Below, one piece after another: positions 22,301 through 34,278 of a stretch of DNA of 64,000 bases. The stretch is from assembly GCF_041260155.1 (NCBI RefSeq), contig NC_091934.1, positions 45,664,842 to 45,728,841 on the forward strand. Reading direction: 5' to 3'. Made by a program: the position numbers and the translations under genes. Each line of letters begins with the position of its first letter. Position 1 is the first letter of the stretch. The notes below the pieces were generated by a model that was given only the letters and a program-made list of their open reading frames with translations, searched no databases and was not told the DNA's origin. Source of the stretch: Ptychodera flava. Lineage: Eukaryota; Hemichordata; Enteropneusta; Ptychoderidae.

Positions 22301-24464
22301 TGTTTTAATTCAAGATAGTTTTCAATCCGGATGTACACATAACAATTGGGAAATTTTTGAGCCTTTGTATATGACCCTTTATTATTTCTTTCACAAAATA
22401 CAAATTATCTGTGTTGATGTGACATTCCTGGGCGACATATCATTGCAATGATAATGTCGCACTTCTATCTGATTTGCAAGTTTCTGAAACTATGTGTCGC
22501 GGTTCAAGACTCCTGTACTTCTGTCGCATGTCGTTCCGTAAAACAACAAATTTTCGTCGATGTCTGCTGCTAAATCTACAACCACCAGATTGTTATACTT
22601 CTGTTTTACTGAAATCAATTCTTTTATAGTTTTGAGAACCAGCAAATATTCAATTCTTGGTATATTCGATGAAATCAGGACAATTGTAAAAGCTATCAAC
22701 ATTATGGAAATGTTATTGAAAGATATTACTACTACGGAGGCTTCGAAGTTTTAATCAAGATTTCGATAGTTTTTACAACAAGACACTGAGTTGCTCAATG
22801 ATATGAAGACTTGCGTTGATTGTTACGAATATTTCAGTCGATGTTCGGGGCCATAGGGAAGAATGTCTACAAAATTAGCGAGGATAATTTTTATCACAAT
22901 ACCTGTCAAAACGAAAACGTCACCGATATCTGATCCAGGGTGAGCGCGAAGTTCTCTCCGTTCCCGATACTGTGTTATCTTGTGACCAATCAGAACGACG
23001 ATGACAAAGATGCCGTAGAGGACGATATAACCTGTGCGAAATGGAAATTCGATAAGAGCAGGACAAAATCGGAATGAGAAAAATCATATTGGAAATATTG
23101 TACGACTTTCAGGAGAAACTTATTGTCCAGAAAGAGAATATATTTCTACGAGCAGAAGTAGATTGAAATAGATGAACATGGTCATTGCTTCTGACAATGT
23201 TTACTTAACATTTTCTCACACATGGCGTATCTATGTGACGCATAAATTGACGCTTGTTTGGTCAAAATAAGGATTATTTTTAATTAACATATGTTTCTAA
23301 TTTGATTAACTGGATAATTCAACTGATTTAATAGCAAGGGCTTGTTTAGTGACGGTGGCCAATTTTATCGAAGAGCGTATAGTTGTTTTCTGTTGTTTGT
23401 AAAAGTTTGCCTCTTACCACAGAGTAACACAGACAGAGTGGCAACGCCTGCATGCCTTTTGTTCCATGGTCGTCTCGGTAGACTATTGGCTTTTCATATT
23501 CAAATGAGCTTCAAAGGTGTTAAACTTTTTGGAGGCTTTGTTTGTGGTTGATAATTACACGAGATTATGTGAAACATACGACGAGATGGCATCGTACTGC
23601 CAGTCGCGTAGCAACCATAGTTACTTTGTGAGCTCTCAGGCCAGAAACACTGCTTCACGCCAATCAAAACATAACACGCCAGCAGTTTCATAAACATGTC
23701 CTTTCTTGACGCACGTGTAAAATACGGTATGACTGACCGTAAACCATTGAGTGAAACCAGACAGTGTCGATAAAAGACTTTCAAATTTGGTTCAAACACA
23801 CTTATTATATATTCATAAAAATATGAGAGGAATCTTTAAAACGGTAAAACCCACTTTCCTGAAGCTCAAAACACTCCCATTTTCGCCAGCACATCAATTC
23901 CGATCAGCACCACACGACAACAAGAACACAAACTTTGTCGAACATACTTTCGTTTAACAATTGGTGAAAATCCGAAAATTACCGAAGGGTGCATGATCGG
24001 CACTCTTCGGAAAAGAGAGCCAAGAGCTTCGTGAGGCGAGGCAAACATGGATTGCTTACGTAACCGCTTCACGCCTTAAACAATAGCCGTTGCGACTCTG
24101 TCTATGTTACTCTGTGGTCTTACCTAACCCTTCGTACAATGTCACGCGACCGTCCCAGACAATCCAAAATGTCCAAAACGCTGCACCCAGGTAGAATATG
24201 ACATCACGCATGAAAGGGACTTCAGCCAATCGAAAGGGACTTGCTACCATGGCAACGGCGAAGACGACAACTGATGTAACAAACATTCCACCACCTGAAG
24301 GAATCAAAGAAAGTATTTTCTTATTGAACGTAAAATATGTTTTTAAAATTCTTTTACCACCAAAATGATGTCGCGCTATCATATTTTCTTCCAATACATG
24401 TAATATTGCGATATTCCAGAAGTTTTGTCCTTGTTCCGTAAAATGTAAATGTGCACCACTGAAG

Positions 24465-24519
<55 letters not shown>

Positions 24520-27500
24520 ATCGCACAGACGGACAGAAAGACAAGGAAATGGGTAGACAGCTTGATAGGCGAAGACAGAGAGACAAACAGAGTGGGAGAA
24601 TAGATCGAGAAAAAGGAGGTTGGGTAGAGAAGAAGTTGGGATAGATTAAGTTTATATGTAAAAGTCTGTCATCTTTGAGTTCATAACGTGTTAAACTTTA
24701 TGTATGTCACTCACCGAACAATTCACCAACGACCAATCTCAGTCCATTATCAGCACCGTGACCACCGGTTACAGCAGCGATACAAGCAAAAATGTCAGGG
24801 GCGCCATTACCGAACGCAAGAAATGTTACACCGTAAGGTTGAGTTAAGAATCGTACACAGCTCACACGGATGAACAACACAAGGACAGTTTACTGTTCTA
24901 TAACTGATAACGATAAATAACTATCTTTAAACACATGAAGTTTCTTCAGTCAGGGAAAGGGGCTGTTAACGTATTTTCCATTCGCACATTATAAAATTCT
25001 ATTATGAAATGATAAATTGTCATCATAGTGGACAACTCAAACACGATTGGAACTAATTTGGGATAATTGGATGGTGAAGTAATGTTTGTTTAATCTGCAA
25101 ATGTAAGCTCATCTGCTCTTCTTTTTAACCAATACACTTGCTTTAGGAGTAATTTGTAATATTGCAACATTCTAATCAGCTATAGGGCATCTAACACTTT
25201 TGAGAAATTTGAAAAATATGAAAATCTAATTATCCCAAAATAGTTCCAATCATGTTCTCAAAAAACTAAAAAAAAGACTTTAAATTTTAGTTAAAGGATA
25301 TTGCTACGTTGTCTGATAGATTCAGAGATTTCGCAATGGCGTCGAGTGAAGGACAAAAGCTGCAACGAGAAATAAACATAAATGGTTAGTATCTGGAGTC
25401 TTCGACTTGGCCAAATCCTTTAATTAATGATAAAACAGTAAGTGTTCTTTAACAAAACTGTGAAGATCGTATTTTCAATACTTTGTACTCGTCGGAGTTG
25501 ATCAGCGTATTGAGTTTTCGAGTACGTTTTTTTTACGTATTGGGGACTTTTCACTCTCCTTTGACATTTGATCTGCTACCGTAGTTAAAGGTATACAGTC
25601 ACCTGTAATCTAAATATGCCCATATATGGTCAAAGGGGCGTTCCTTGCTATTCAAAATGCCTGTGTGAAGGGCACTGTTTTTAAAAGCGGCCACACGCTT
25701 AAAATCTTTGGTTGGTTAGATTTTCTCTTTCCATGGTAACTGCGGCAAAATTGGGAACAGGTGACAGTATATCTTTAATTGTTTTTTTTGGCCAGCATCT
25801 ATTTAAAAGCCTGTCCCCCTTTACGATGGACATAGTCCCTGTGTGACTTATATGACTATGACGATGACGATAATAATGTCAAAGATAAAATATTGAATTT
25901 TATCAAAACTGACGTCAAAACTTGCAATTTCAACTATTGTCAAGTAAATGAATCAAATAAACATTTACTATGGTACACTGATAATGACTAAGCACTTACA
26001 AACTAGCTGCGATAGTTCCAAGAATTAAAAACAGGTAGAGTAGTATCAATGCCTGCAACGAAGGATGTGTAGAAAAAATTAAAATCTGGCAGAGTTTTGT
26101 AAAAATATAACTTTCACTGCTAGTCGTAGGAGAATCTTATTGGTTGAAACATCGTGGTAGTAATCGTAGAGCTGATTGGCTGACACCTGTCATGTGACCT
26201 TTCAGGATTGCATTCAGTTCGTGTTGTTAGATTTGTTGTTACAAAATGGCTGATTGCTAAAATACGGTTTCCTTAACACCAAAAAGCGTAAAATTTGGTT
26301 ATTTTCTTTCGATTATTCATGGTAATATATATCTTCATGCATGAAAATTCAATGCCAATAATTATTCATGGTTGATGGTAATATTTCGAACTCAGAAATA
26401 AAAGCCTATCTAATCAATATTAATGTTACTTGGTCACACATAATTTGCATATAGTTATATTGGCAAAAGAGGTGTTAAACCACATCTAAAAATTTTGCTG
26501 ATAGAATGTCTGTAGACCTTGTCTGTTTATGCGGCAAGTATTTTATATTGACTTAATGCCGCAAAAATTGTGGCTTTTTTGCCACCTGAAGCAGAAGTGG
26601 CTGAATTCCTTTAATCTTACCAGGATGATAACAGCAACTGTCGATAACGCCTCGTTGTTCGGAAAAGCACAATATTCAAATTCCAAGTAATTGATAAATC
26701 CATCGATATCTTGACAATCTGCCGTGTGACGTATGAAGTGGCATCTTGATGTGTAGTTGTAATTCTCGATACCAGAACACTGTGTAGAAAGAAATAAGAC
26801 GAATGGTTCACCAAAAGACACTTCAAGTGGTTATTCTTGAATTACAATGCGGACAGCACAAGATAAAACACTTATAAGCATGGAAAAAACACTTATAAGC
26901 ATGGAAAATTACAAAGAAACGAAGAAATGAACGAAATGCGTTCGTAGGATGAATATGAGAGCGCCCTCAAACCTTGTGATACTTTTGTTTTTTTATTAGC
27001 AACGTACTTTCAGCTGGCCGTCTCCAGACAAGTCAAACGAACTTAATATATACTTGCTACGATACACTACAACCGCCTTACTTGACAGGAGCAGGGTATT
27101 GTCAATGAACCAGCATCTCTTTCAAAACGTTCTCCCGTTCAAGAAAACTGTTCGCCTTCAGCAATTTGGTTCTTGCAAACCCTCGTAAACCGTGTCAGTT
27201 ATTCACCGCGGCTCATTTGTATTACAGCCTGGAATCACTTGGAAGAATTGCATAGGATGACACTTTATCATGACGATAATATTTAAATTCAAAATTTTGC
27301 GTTGCTGATACAGTTTACGGAGTAGCTGCCATCTGCATGTAAGTTCACAATATTTATGTTGATGACATTTAAAATAACTAGGCCCTCTAAGTACGGAACG
27401 TGTCACTATGACCTTTCTCATGTAAGACATTGTAATGGAAGGGATAGATATTCAGCAAGGAACTCTAAACCTTCATGTAATGCCTTACTGCTAAAAAAAC

Positions 27501-28584
27501 TACAAGTGTGTTGATATCTTAGTAGTCTGTTGCAACAGGCTACATACTTTTCGTGTTTCTTTTCGCGTTCAAGTTACCAGCCTTCTAGCTCACGTAATTC
27601 CTCCTCGCTGCTAAATTAGACTGTCGACAGTCCCTCGTGCCTCTCAGCCGGGGAAACCGTTCGAAGTAAACTGACTTCTCACTGTTAAATAAGCGAAGCA
27701 AAGGCTGCTGGCAGAAGAAGCTGTCGACAGTCTAGAACTAAACCAACAACTACGGCTAACTGCAACTTGTTTACAAAAGTTCATCTTGTTATGATTACAA
27801 GCACGTCTTGTGTGCATGGTCCGTAATTTTAACAGTCCGCATACAGGTGCGTGTGCCAATTATTCATTGAAAGTCGATCACACGTGAAAAATCACGATAC
27901 TACCGGGTTAAAAGCGACACACTTGCAACTGTGACGGGGTTAAATTATTTCGCTCAATTATTTCAGAGTTGTGAATCGGATACCTGGGATAGTCACGTGA
28001 CTGTTCTCAATAACAGGCTTTATGGTTGAGTGGACTTGCCTTGTACGGTTTGGCCAGTTGATACGGTCCGCATACTTTTATAATGAATTGCCGGCTACAC
28101 AAAGCATAATGACCAAGTTTTCAAATGAAATAATGAACTTCACTTTGTAAAATTTGTTGTGTAAATATTCCGTGGAACGTAGTCTCTGAAATAATTGTAC
28201 AAAACATGAAACATGTTCTGAATAATAAAAACTTTATCGCCGAACTCCGGCATCGTTTGTCAATGACTGTTGCCTTGTAAGTTTCCAAGTTATAGCTAAG
28301 CAACGGAGAGTAAACTAGGGATTTTCATGACAGCTATAAAAAGAAGTGTCAAATATAAAGAAACTCGCCCTTACCATAAGTTCTGCTTCATAATCTACAT
28401 AATCGTGGGTAGGACTTGTACCAATATCAGAAAACCCATCGTCCCCGTCCCTTCGGAAAAGTTCGAGCGCTTCTTCTTGTTCTCCAAGTTGCCATGACAA
28501 TAGAGGCAAGGCCGGCGCAGACTCGACAGCAAGAGAAAGTAAAAGAAAATTGCACAGGGCTAATTGGAAGCGATGTACAGACAT
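10311..28584 (-). CDS. SLC8B1: Mitochondrial sodium/calcium exchanger NCLX (SLC8B1), 16 coding exons
   Basis: NCLX exports Ca2+ from the mitochondrial matrix in exchange for Na+ (or Li+) across the inner membrane. Exons in transcription order: 28375-28584, 26621-26779, 26000-26052, 25302-25359, 24715-24832, 24124-24294, 22903-23031, 22085-22216, 21374-21513, 20759-20897, 20187-20308, 19415-19492, 18946-19021, 17783-17863, 17181-17245, 10311-10514. All phases match and give 644 residues (human about 584). Start MSVHRF is followed by a hydrophobic segment (signal or targeting). A Cys-rich pre-domain (residues 71-115) matches human 'SDRCDFIR..DC...YLDYLE'. The alpha-1 repeat GVTFLAFGNGAPDIF is at 161-175, the cytosol/matrix loop at about 300-390, and the alpha-2 repeat (LLAIGNSIAD, ending in ACFGGPLFN) at about 517-556. 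The C-terminal helix pair ends TDVIDFNNFTST. Exon 13 departs from human TLLAWGNSIGD but keeps the Asn-Ser and Asp. Introns 4 and 14 are U12-type and intron 12 is GC-AG. Intron 15 (6.7 kb) holds an LTR element. Confidence 0.95.
10575..11146 (-). repeat. LTR at the element's 3' end
   Basis: About 572 bp, from TGTTACGTGCAGAG to CCTACATAACA on the plus strand. Nearly identical to the LTR at 16142-16710 (a few one- or two-base length differences seen by eye). The flanking purine-rich stretch at 11147-11158 (GAAGAGGGGGTG on the element strand) is the polypurine tract. Confidence 0.93.
15110..15373 (-). other. SCAN-like capsid segment inside the Gmr1 gag
   Basis: Contains AYRQKFRDCEKVKDQTYVEF followed by KLRQLVLIEEFKRCI and NEQKADTLEVAARLADDY. 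This matches the helix order and key positions of the vertebrate SCAN domain (RQRFR..., a central LL-LEQFL-type helix, then the ...AVALAEDY-type end). SCAN is known to descend from a Gmr1-type gag capsid. Confidence 0.7.
16121..16138 (-). other. Primer binding site, tRNA-Pro type
   Basis: On the element strand TGGGGGCTTGTCCGGGAT starts three bases inside the 5' LTR. It differs at one position from the proline-tRNA primer site used by murine leukaemia-type retroviruses, so a tRNA-Pro primer is likely. Confidence 0.75.
16142..16710 (-). repeat. LTR at the element's 5' end
   Basis: About 569 bp, nearly identical to the copy at 10575-11146. It abuts a GTAT microsatellite. The flanking GTAT at 16711-16714 matches 10571-10574 and is compatible with a 4-5 bp target duplication, although the microsatellite makes this ambiguous. 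Confidence 0.93.
16711..16925. repeat. (GTAT)n microsatellite and related GT-rich repeats
   Basis: About 23 uninterrupted GTAT units (16711-16804), then TGCG, ATCT and GTAT variants. A short remnant of the same repeat (ATGTATGTATGTAT) lies at 10561-10574 on the other side of the LTR element, so the element split the microsatellite. Confidence 0.95.
17246..17782 (-). other. SLC8B1: U12-type GT-AG intron of NCLX (intron 14)
   Basis: Exon 14 ends ...GGPLF plus one base, followed by donor GTATCCTTT. The intron ends ATCCTTAACTTGAGTTTAG, with branch motif TCCTTAAC ten bases before the acceptor. The join completes an Asn codon and gives LFNMLLGFGLSC, matching the family. Length is 537 nt. Confidence 0.92.
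18340..18958. repeat. 51-bp minisatellite derived from the NCLX exon 13 / intron 13 boundary (about 12 copies)
   Basis: On the plus strand, TCTAAAAGTGATATCATTTA recurs at 18347, 18400, 18451, 18502, 18553, 18604, 18655 and on to 18911, with period 51. The copy nearest the exon merges into exon 13: every unit repeats the minus-strand string CAGTATTGCTGGTAGGTTAA, that is, exon end plus 5' splice site. Because 51 is divisible by three, the plus strand stays open for 187 codons. I treat that frame as an artefact of periodicity. Confidence 0.9.
18946..19021 (-). other. SLC8B1: NCLX exon 13 (start of alpha-2 repeat) with its boundary amplified downstream
   Basis: Encodes ALGIMFNLSEELLGLLLLAI then GNSIA. 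It is preceded by intron 12, whose donor is GC (CTGCAG|GCAAGTTAA at 19415/19414), and the exon ends GTATTGCTG|GTAGGTTAAC. The last 12 exon bases plus the first 39 or so intron bases form the unit of the adjacent 51-bp array. Confidence 0.85.
19757..19882. repeat. Foldback (inverted) repeat in NCLX intron 11
   Basis: Arm 19757-19800 (GTTTTGGTGATGTATTTAGG... to ATCGATGGTG) is matched by the reverse complement at about 19834-19882 (CACCATCGAT... to GTCACCAAAATAGC). A loop of about 35 bp separates them. Short 'CCAAATATGGTAT' motifs recur on both sides (19510, 19730, 19905, 19940), so the whole intron may hold a decayed foldback transposon. Confidence 0.5.
20928..21270 (+). mobile_element. TTAA-type MITE, family A, copy 3
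   Basis: Starts TTAAGGTACGCATGTGCCTC and carries the family core CAAAATGGCCGCCATCCCT at about 21092. It ends near CAGGACGCGTTCTTATCT. It lies in NCLX intron 9 between exons 20759-20897 and 21374-21513 and is diverged from copy 2. Confidence 0.65.
24472..24517. repeat. (GA)n microsatellite in NCLX intron 5/6 region
   Basis: An uninterrupted GA tract of over 40 bp just upstream (minus-strand sense) of NCLX exon 6 at 24124-24294. On the transcribed strand it is a CT tract. Confidence 0.9.
24833..25301 (-). other. SLC8B1: U12-type AT-AC intron of NCLX (intron 4)
   Basis: The exon ending ...DNVA (GTAGCA) is followed by ATATCCTTT, the exact U12 donor consensus. The intron ends TTCTTAACTCAACCTTAC, with the U12 branch motif TTCTTAAC ten bases before the terminal AC. 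The next exon reads GVTFLAFGNG. No AG acceptor gives the conserved join. Length is 469 nt. Confidence 0.93.
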
Positions 28585-29287
28585 TTTGCTAGGGAGGTTA
28601 GTAACGTTAAACCTGGGTCGAGTATACCTGTATACCCCAGTGTCAGAACCAATCCCTTTTTTCGCTACTGCATACAACACACAATGCTATCCTTGTTCTG
28701 GACCTTAATCTGCATAAACATTGACGTGCAGTATAAGTTGTTGGGACTGGTTTGAACTTTGACCCACGCTTCTTATACCAGGTGAATCAAAACGGTTATT
28801 GTTCAGTGCAAACGAAGCATCTGTCAAGTGACAAAGAGCGTTGTATTTTATGTCTTGCAGACGAAAGACAAACGAATGCGACCTCAATTTAGCTATGTAG
28901 GTCCGCCTATAGCAAACTTTTCTGTAAAGCGTTGTAGCAGCGGTCAAGGATACATGTTTGTTCTAAGCTCACAGGTAAACTCGACATACCTTCTCATGAC
29001 GGCAGAGACGGTTAATGCGTCGGTGATATAAAAGTCTTAGCAGTGCAAAGATAATTGTAGGTAGCTCTGACATATATTTGCCGATTGAACACACTACTAT
29101 TGTATGCTGACAAATCACATTGAAGTTTTTAAAGTTAGTATCTCTGTTTACCTTTGATTTATGTTATTGATGTTATATGATGAAAATGACGACGATAACG
29201 TCATTGCAATTATAATCAATAATAATCAAAGCAGTAATCACAATAATAATTATAATACATTACAATAATAATATACAAGAATTATGC

Positions 29288-29325
<38 letters not shown>

Positions 29326-29875
29326 AAACAACTTTACTAATTATGATCCTGACGACGACGATGACGACGATGATGATGATGATAATGATGGTGCTCGTTG
29401 TTTTTGCTTTTGTTGAACTTGCTGTTTTTATTCCTTCAGCGATGCGGCTTTAGTTTTAGCCTTCTTCATCCTGTAGTTCTTTTTCATTCTGTCACTTGCA
29501 ATATTTGGTTTTAATACTGTCCACAAAAAGGAGGATGATATAATCTCTAAATAGGCTACTGTCGTCCTGGACCACCATCATGTAGGCCTATATTTGCTCC
29601 ATAAGCTTAAATGTTGAAATTAAAAGCGGGTTTACACAGTTTCATTTTTTTTCGTTCACCTTAACATTATCTGTACATTAATCAAATATTATTATTATAT
29701 TCTGTACAATATAGCAGAATCAACAACGGGCTCGTCAAGGAGCAACCAAGGAGCCTTTCTTCTGCGTGAGGAGGCGCGCGCGGCGTGATCGACTAGCGCC
29801 GGCTGGCGTACTCACGCCGAGTCACGCCCAGTGATATGACATGTGACCTTTCCCGTCATGCTAAGTGATTTCAAC
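28585..29875. promoter_or_regulatory. Divergent intergenic region, NCLX (left) and MRPL47 (right)
   Basis: 1.29 kb between the two start codons. It contains (CAA)n at about 29288-29330 and (GAC/GAT)n at about 29350-29392. A GC-rich stretch at about 29765-29830 with several CGCG/CGCC steps, just upstream of the MRPL47 ATG, is the only CpG-rich patch and is the likely MRPL47 promoter. No TATA box is evident. The NCLX start region (28585-28780) is not CpG-rich. Confidence 0.5.
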
Positions 29876-32800
29876 ATGGCTGCGTCCATGAGCACGAAGA
29901 TAGCATCCACAAAAATCAATGTTGACAAACTTTGTAGGGCATTTTCCTGGTCGGTAAGGACAAACAGTTATCCAAGAAGAAACACAAATGCTTTTTCTAC
30001 ACTTACATGTTCCAGTCAACACCAACTCTACGCGTAAGTAACAGTTGATGCTTCGTTGTATATTGTTATCATGATCGCTGCCTTGGTATCGGGTTTGGAC
30101 GGCAATACCGCGACAAAACCTCGAGCTACAGTACTGCAGCTAAGTGGATGCCCTGCGTACGATGCTGTGTGTTCCCGGCATTATATGGCTTCCCACTACA
30201 GCCTTGCTAAGGTCCATAGACAAAACCGGCGACATGCGGCCCCGATATGGACCGCGCACGAAAAACTGCTTTTAAACTTTCGGCCCAAATCAACTCCTTT
30301 GGGCTTTCCGATCAATGCCTACCCGAATCACTAAACCACTCACATACTGCAAAAAAAAAATTCCTCTCGTGACGTCCCAAACCGTTAGTTTGCCGGCGAT
30401 GCACTGTCGAGGGCTAGCCCTGCGTATGATGCTATGTGTTCACGGTGTTGTGCAGCAGTCAATGTTAACCCCTACCCTCCCCACCTCGGGGCATAGTGGG
30501 GGACTTGGAAATTAGTCTTATGACTTTTGTCAAATGCCCCACCCCCTGGGGCAAGACAGTCTGGAAAATCCCCACCTAAAACAAGTAAATCCCCCACCCC
30601 AGGCCCCAATGGGTGGGGCATTCTTAAATTCTGCGCTTGTCATAAGTGACTAGGGGAAATCACTGTTAGGCAATTGCCCCATCCTTTGGGCATAATTTCA
30701 AGGCAAACAAGGTACTTCTCCACATTTGTCCCTTTAACGCCTGAGGTGGGGTCCCTGTGAGACTACATTGACTGCTGCATTACATGAGCTCCAATAACAG
30801 CTCTGCTATGGTCCACAGACAAAACTGGTGACATGCGGTCCCAGTTGGGGACGCACACGAAAAACTACTTTCCTGACTATTCTCAGCCAAATCAACCCAA
30901 TTCCAATCTTTACCTACCTGAATCACTCAAGCGCTCACAGACTGCAAAAAATTTGCTCTCGTTGTGCCCTAAACCGTTATTGTTTTCCAGCGATGCACGA
31001 TCAAGGGCCTAGTGGTCGCCCATTAGATGAAAACTGTATGTTCATGTGATATGGCTGGCCACTGGACAGTGTTCCCGCTAAGGCTTATTTGCGCGCTAAT
31101 TGCGCAGTGTCTCCGACTGCTCTTGCAGTGAAATTTCATGTTTTGCGCAACTTTAGTCTCAGTCATTTCAATCGGTATTAGTTTTGGAAAAGATATTAAC
31201 TCATGGTGAAATGTGCAATCTGAGCACAGCGTAGATTTTACTTCTGCATTTCGAGTTTAGCTCCTTTTGGCGGCGCAGTTGCCATCAACGTTCATTGTAC
31301 ATTGTGATGAACCTCAATAAATTAGCATATACATGAACGGACCCAGCTGTGAGGCAATCAGGTGTATCTCAAGTTGCACACCCTCTCAAAACCTTAGCGG
31401 GAACACTGCCACTGGACCCTTGACCATGCATTGCCGGCAAACTTAGGGTTTGAGATGTCATGAGAGCAAATTGTTTGCAGTCTGTGAGCGGTAGTGTGAT
31501 TCGGTGTTATTTTGTGGTTTAATAGGAACATTAAGAATAGAACGTGATTAGATCTCACCCTGAAAATCTTTAAAGTAAAACACGGTTTACCACATTGTGC
31601 AGCTGAAGGTCATGTAGTTTGGACACATGTATGTGCGTGAACTGGGAAGTTTGTAAGCATTACGCTCATGCATGACATTGAGATTGCTTTTGCATTATAA
31701 CTTTGGTGGACCTTAAAAAATAGAAATACACTGTAGATCTTACAGTCTAAGTGGTTGCATACTCCTACTGGCCGAGTCATCCTACTGGCTGACTTCTCTA
31801 GCTGGCCGAGCTTGTAACTGGCCAAGTAATCCAACTGGCCAAGCTCGTAACTGGCTGACCTCTCTTGTATTCTTGGGACTGCATGACACCGGTTTTGTCC
31901 ATAGACCTTAGAAGGGCTATGGTGGAAGGCCGTATAACACCAGGAACACAGCATCATATGCAGGGCTAAGTTTTTGGGTGTTCTGGACATCTGTAGTTTC
32001 CGTTCTGTAGTCCACAACTTTCCAAGCGATTTTTGGTAGTCCACACCCCAATCCCTGGAAAAAGTTGTTGGCTACGGTACTACAGCAAGAGAGTACTCTG
32101 TGATCTCCTATAGTCACCCAGTTGGATCATAGCATAGACACAGTTCTCAACCAAACTAAACTAACATTTGAATGACCAGGTAGTTTCTAGACTTGGTTCA
32201 AGTCTGTGGTTTGTGAATGTTTGAGTGGGGTGAACGTGATGATTTGTGTTGTGTTTTCATATGAAACGTGAGTGGGGTGAAAACGATACAGGGGAATCTG
32301 GTAGAAACTAACACGTTACTGTGCAGACTCAAAGGTAACGTGTTCGATTGTTGGAAAAGCCTGACCTTGGCTGCCAAATTTCAAATAAGTTTGAATGAAA
32401 TAGAAGAGAAACAAGAGAAACTATTGCAATGATTTTATTTTTTTAAATTCACCGACTTGAACCAAGTCTAGGAAGTTTTCTGCGGGAACGACTGCAGTTG
32501 TGTGTGTGAAAAGTTCAGTGGGTAGTTGTGTCTGTGCGTGTGTCTGTGTGTGTCAGAGAGCGGATAAGTACAGGATGTTGACAACATTTGTTTGTTTGGC
32601 GAGAGAAATTTAGGACAGTGGTAAATAGTGCATGTAGGTATTGTAAATGCAAAGTAATATCTTCATTGTAATGGTACATTGCCGCTCATATATTCTATAT
32701 GTATAATAGTTTCAACAATTATTTTCTCCATCATTTCCACAGATGTAACAAAGTTACTTCACTAGCATCACAACATCCAATACCTTACCGTCAAAAACTA

Positions 32801-34245
32801 CACACAACAAGTATATGCTGTGGCCTAGAAGAATTCTTTGATGAAGAGAAGAACTGGGGTGAAATGGAAGTGAAGTCGGGACGTGCATGGGAATTAGATG
32901 AACTCAGAATAAAAAACAGTGCTGATTTGCATAAATTATGGTAAGATATCTTGCGATTTGGTGTTTATTCAGTTTGTACCCCCTAACCATGCAATTATTG
33001 TCAGGTGGCTTGCTAATGATACATCATATACTGACAGTCAAACTTTAACAGCAAAATCAAATCACATCATTGATGACGAACTTTGACCCAATCAAATACC
33101 CTAAATATCACTGATCATAATTTAGTTTTTAGCTACTATAGACTATAGTCTATAGAAGCTATTGGGATGGGCATCCGTCCGGCGTCCGTCGTCAGTCTGT
33201 ATGTATGTATGTATGTATGTATGTATGTATGTATGTATGTATGTCCGTTTGTGAGGCGTCCGTCCACTCAAATATCTTGAGAACAGCAGTACTTACTGAT
33301 TTGATATTTGTTGTGTAGATGAAAAATATGATTTTGAGAAACTGGTTTTTTTAATTTTTTGATATTGTTGAAAATAGGAAAATTAATGCCAAAAAAGGCG
33401 TTTTTGGTAAAAAATCTTCTTCTTCATAACCGCTAGTCAGACAGCTTTGTTATTTGGTATACAGGTCCCTAGGGGTAACCCAACTTAGATTTGTTAAAAT
33501 TGTGATGAAATATGCAAATGTGTATTTTTAAGGAATTTTTTTTGTCATTTTTGGTCAAAATTTCACTTACATTGTATGTAATTCTTGTACTGTATAAACC
33601 CTATCAATTCACCCAGAAAAAAATAATTAATATGATTTTAAATAATTGAATTAATTAGGAAATCATCAAAGCCAAAATAATTTTAATGTAGAATTATCAG
33701 AAAGTTCAACTTTTTTGACAGTTCATAGTGAAATGCGTACCATCTTGGAGGATTAAAACATGTAAAGGCAACTTTCCTGAATCCCAACTTCGACATATCT
33801 GAACTATCATTTATTGTGCCCTGTATGTTATCCAAAAGAAATTGCTCATAATAGTTTGTCATGATAGGGTGGTCAAATAAATGGAGATAGAGAAAGTTCT
33901 AATTTCCATAAATTTTATGGTTGACTTGGTGAGGATAAAATAAAATTACTTTTTAAGGAAAAAAATAGAGTGGTCAATTAAAAGAATGGTCAAAGTGATA
34001 GGGTTTTTATGGTAAAGCTGGGCTGTAAGAGTCCTCATGTGCTATTTATAGCAATTATGCAATCTGTGTAAACAGTGCAATGAAAGTGTTACATGATTCC
34101 TTATAATGCTTTTGATGACCTTGAACTTGTTAAGTTTCAAACATTTGTCTCTTCAGTGTGCTTTCTCTGAGTACGTACAGTCTCAACTTATTCAACAGAA
34201 CTTGCAATGTTAATTTGAGAGTTAAAATGTGCTTGGTTAATGTAC

Positions 34246-34278
<33 letters not shown>

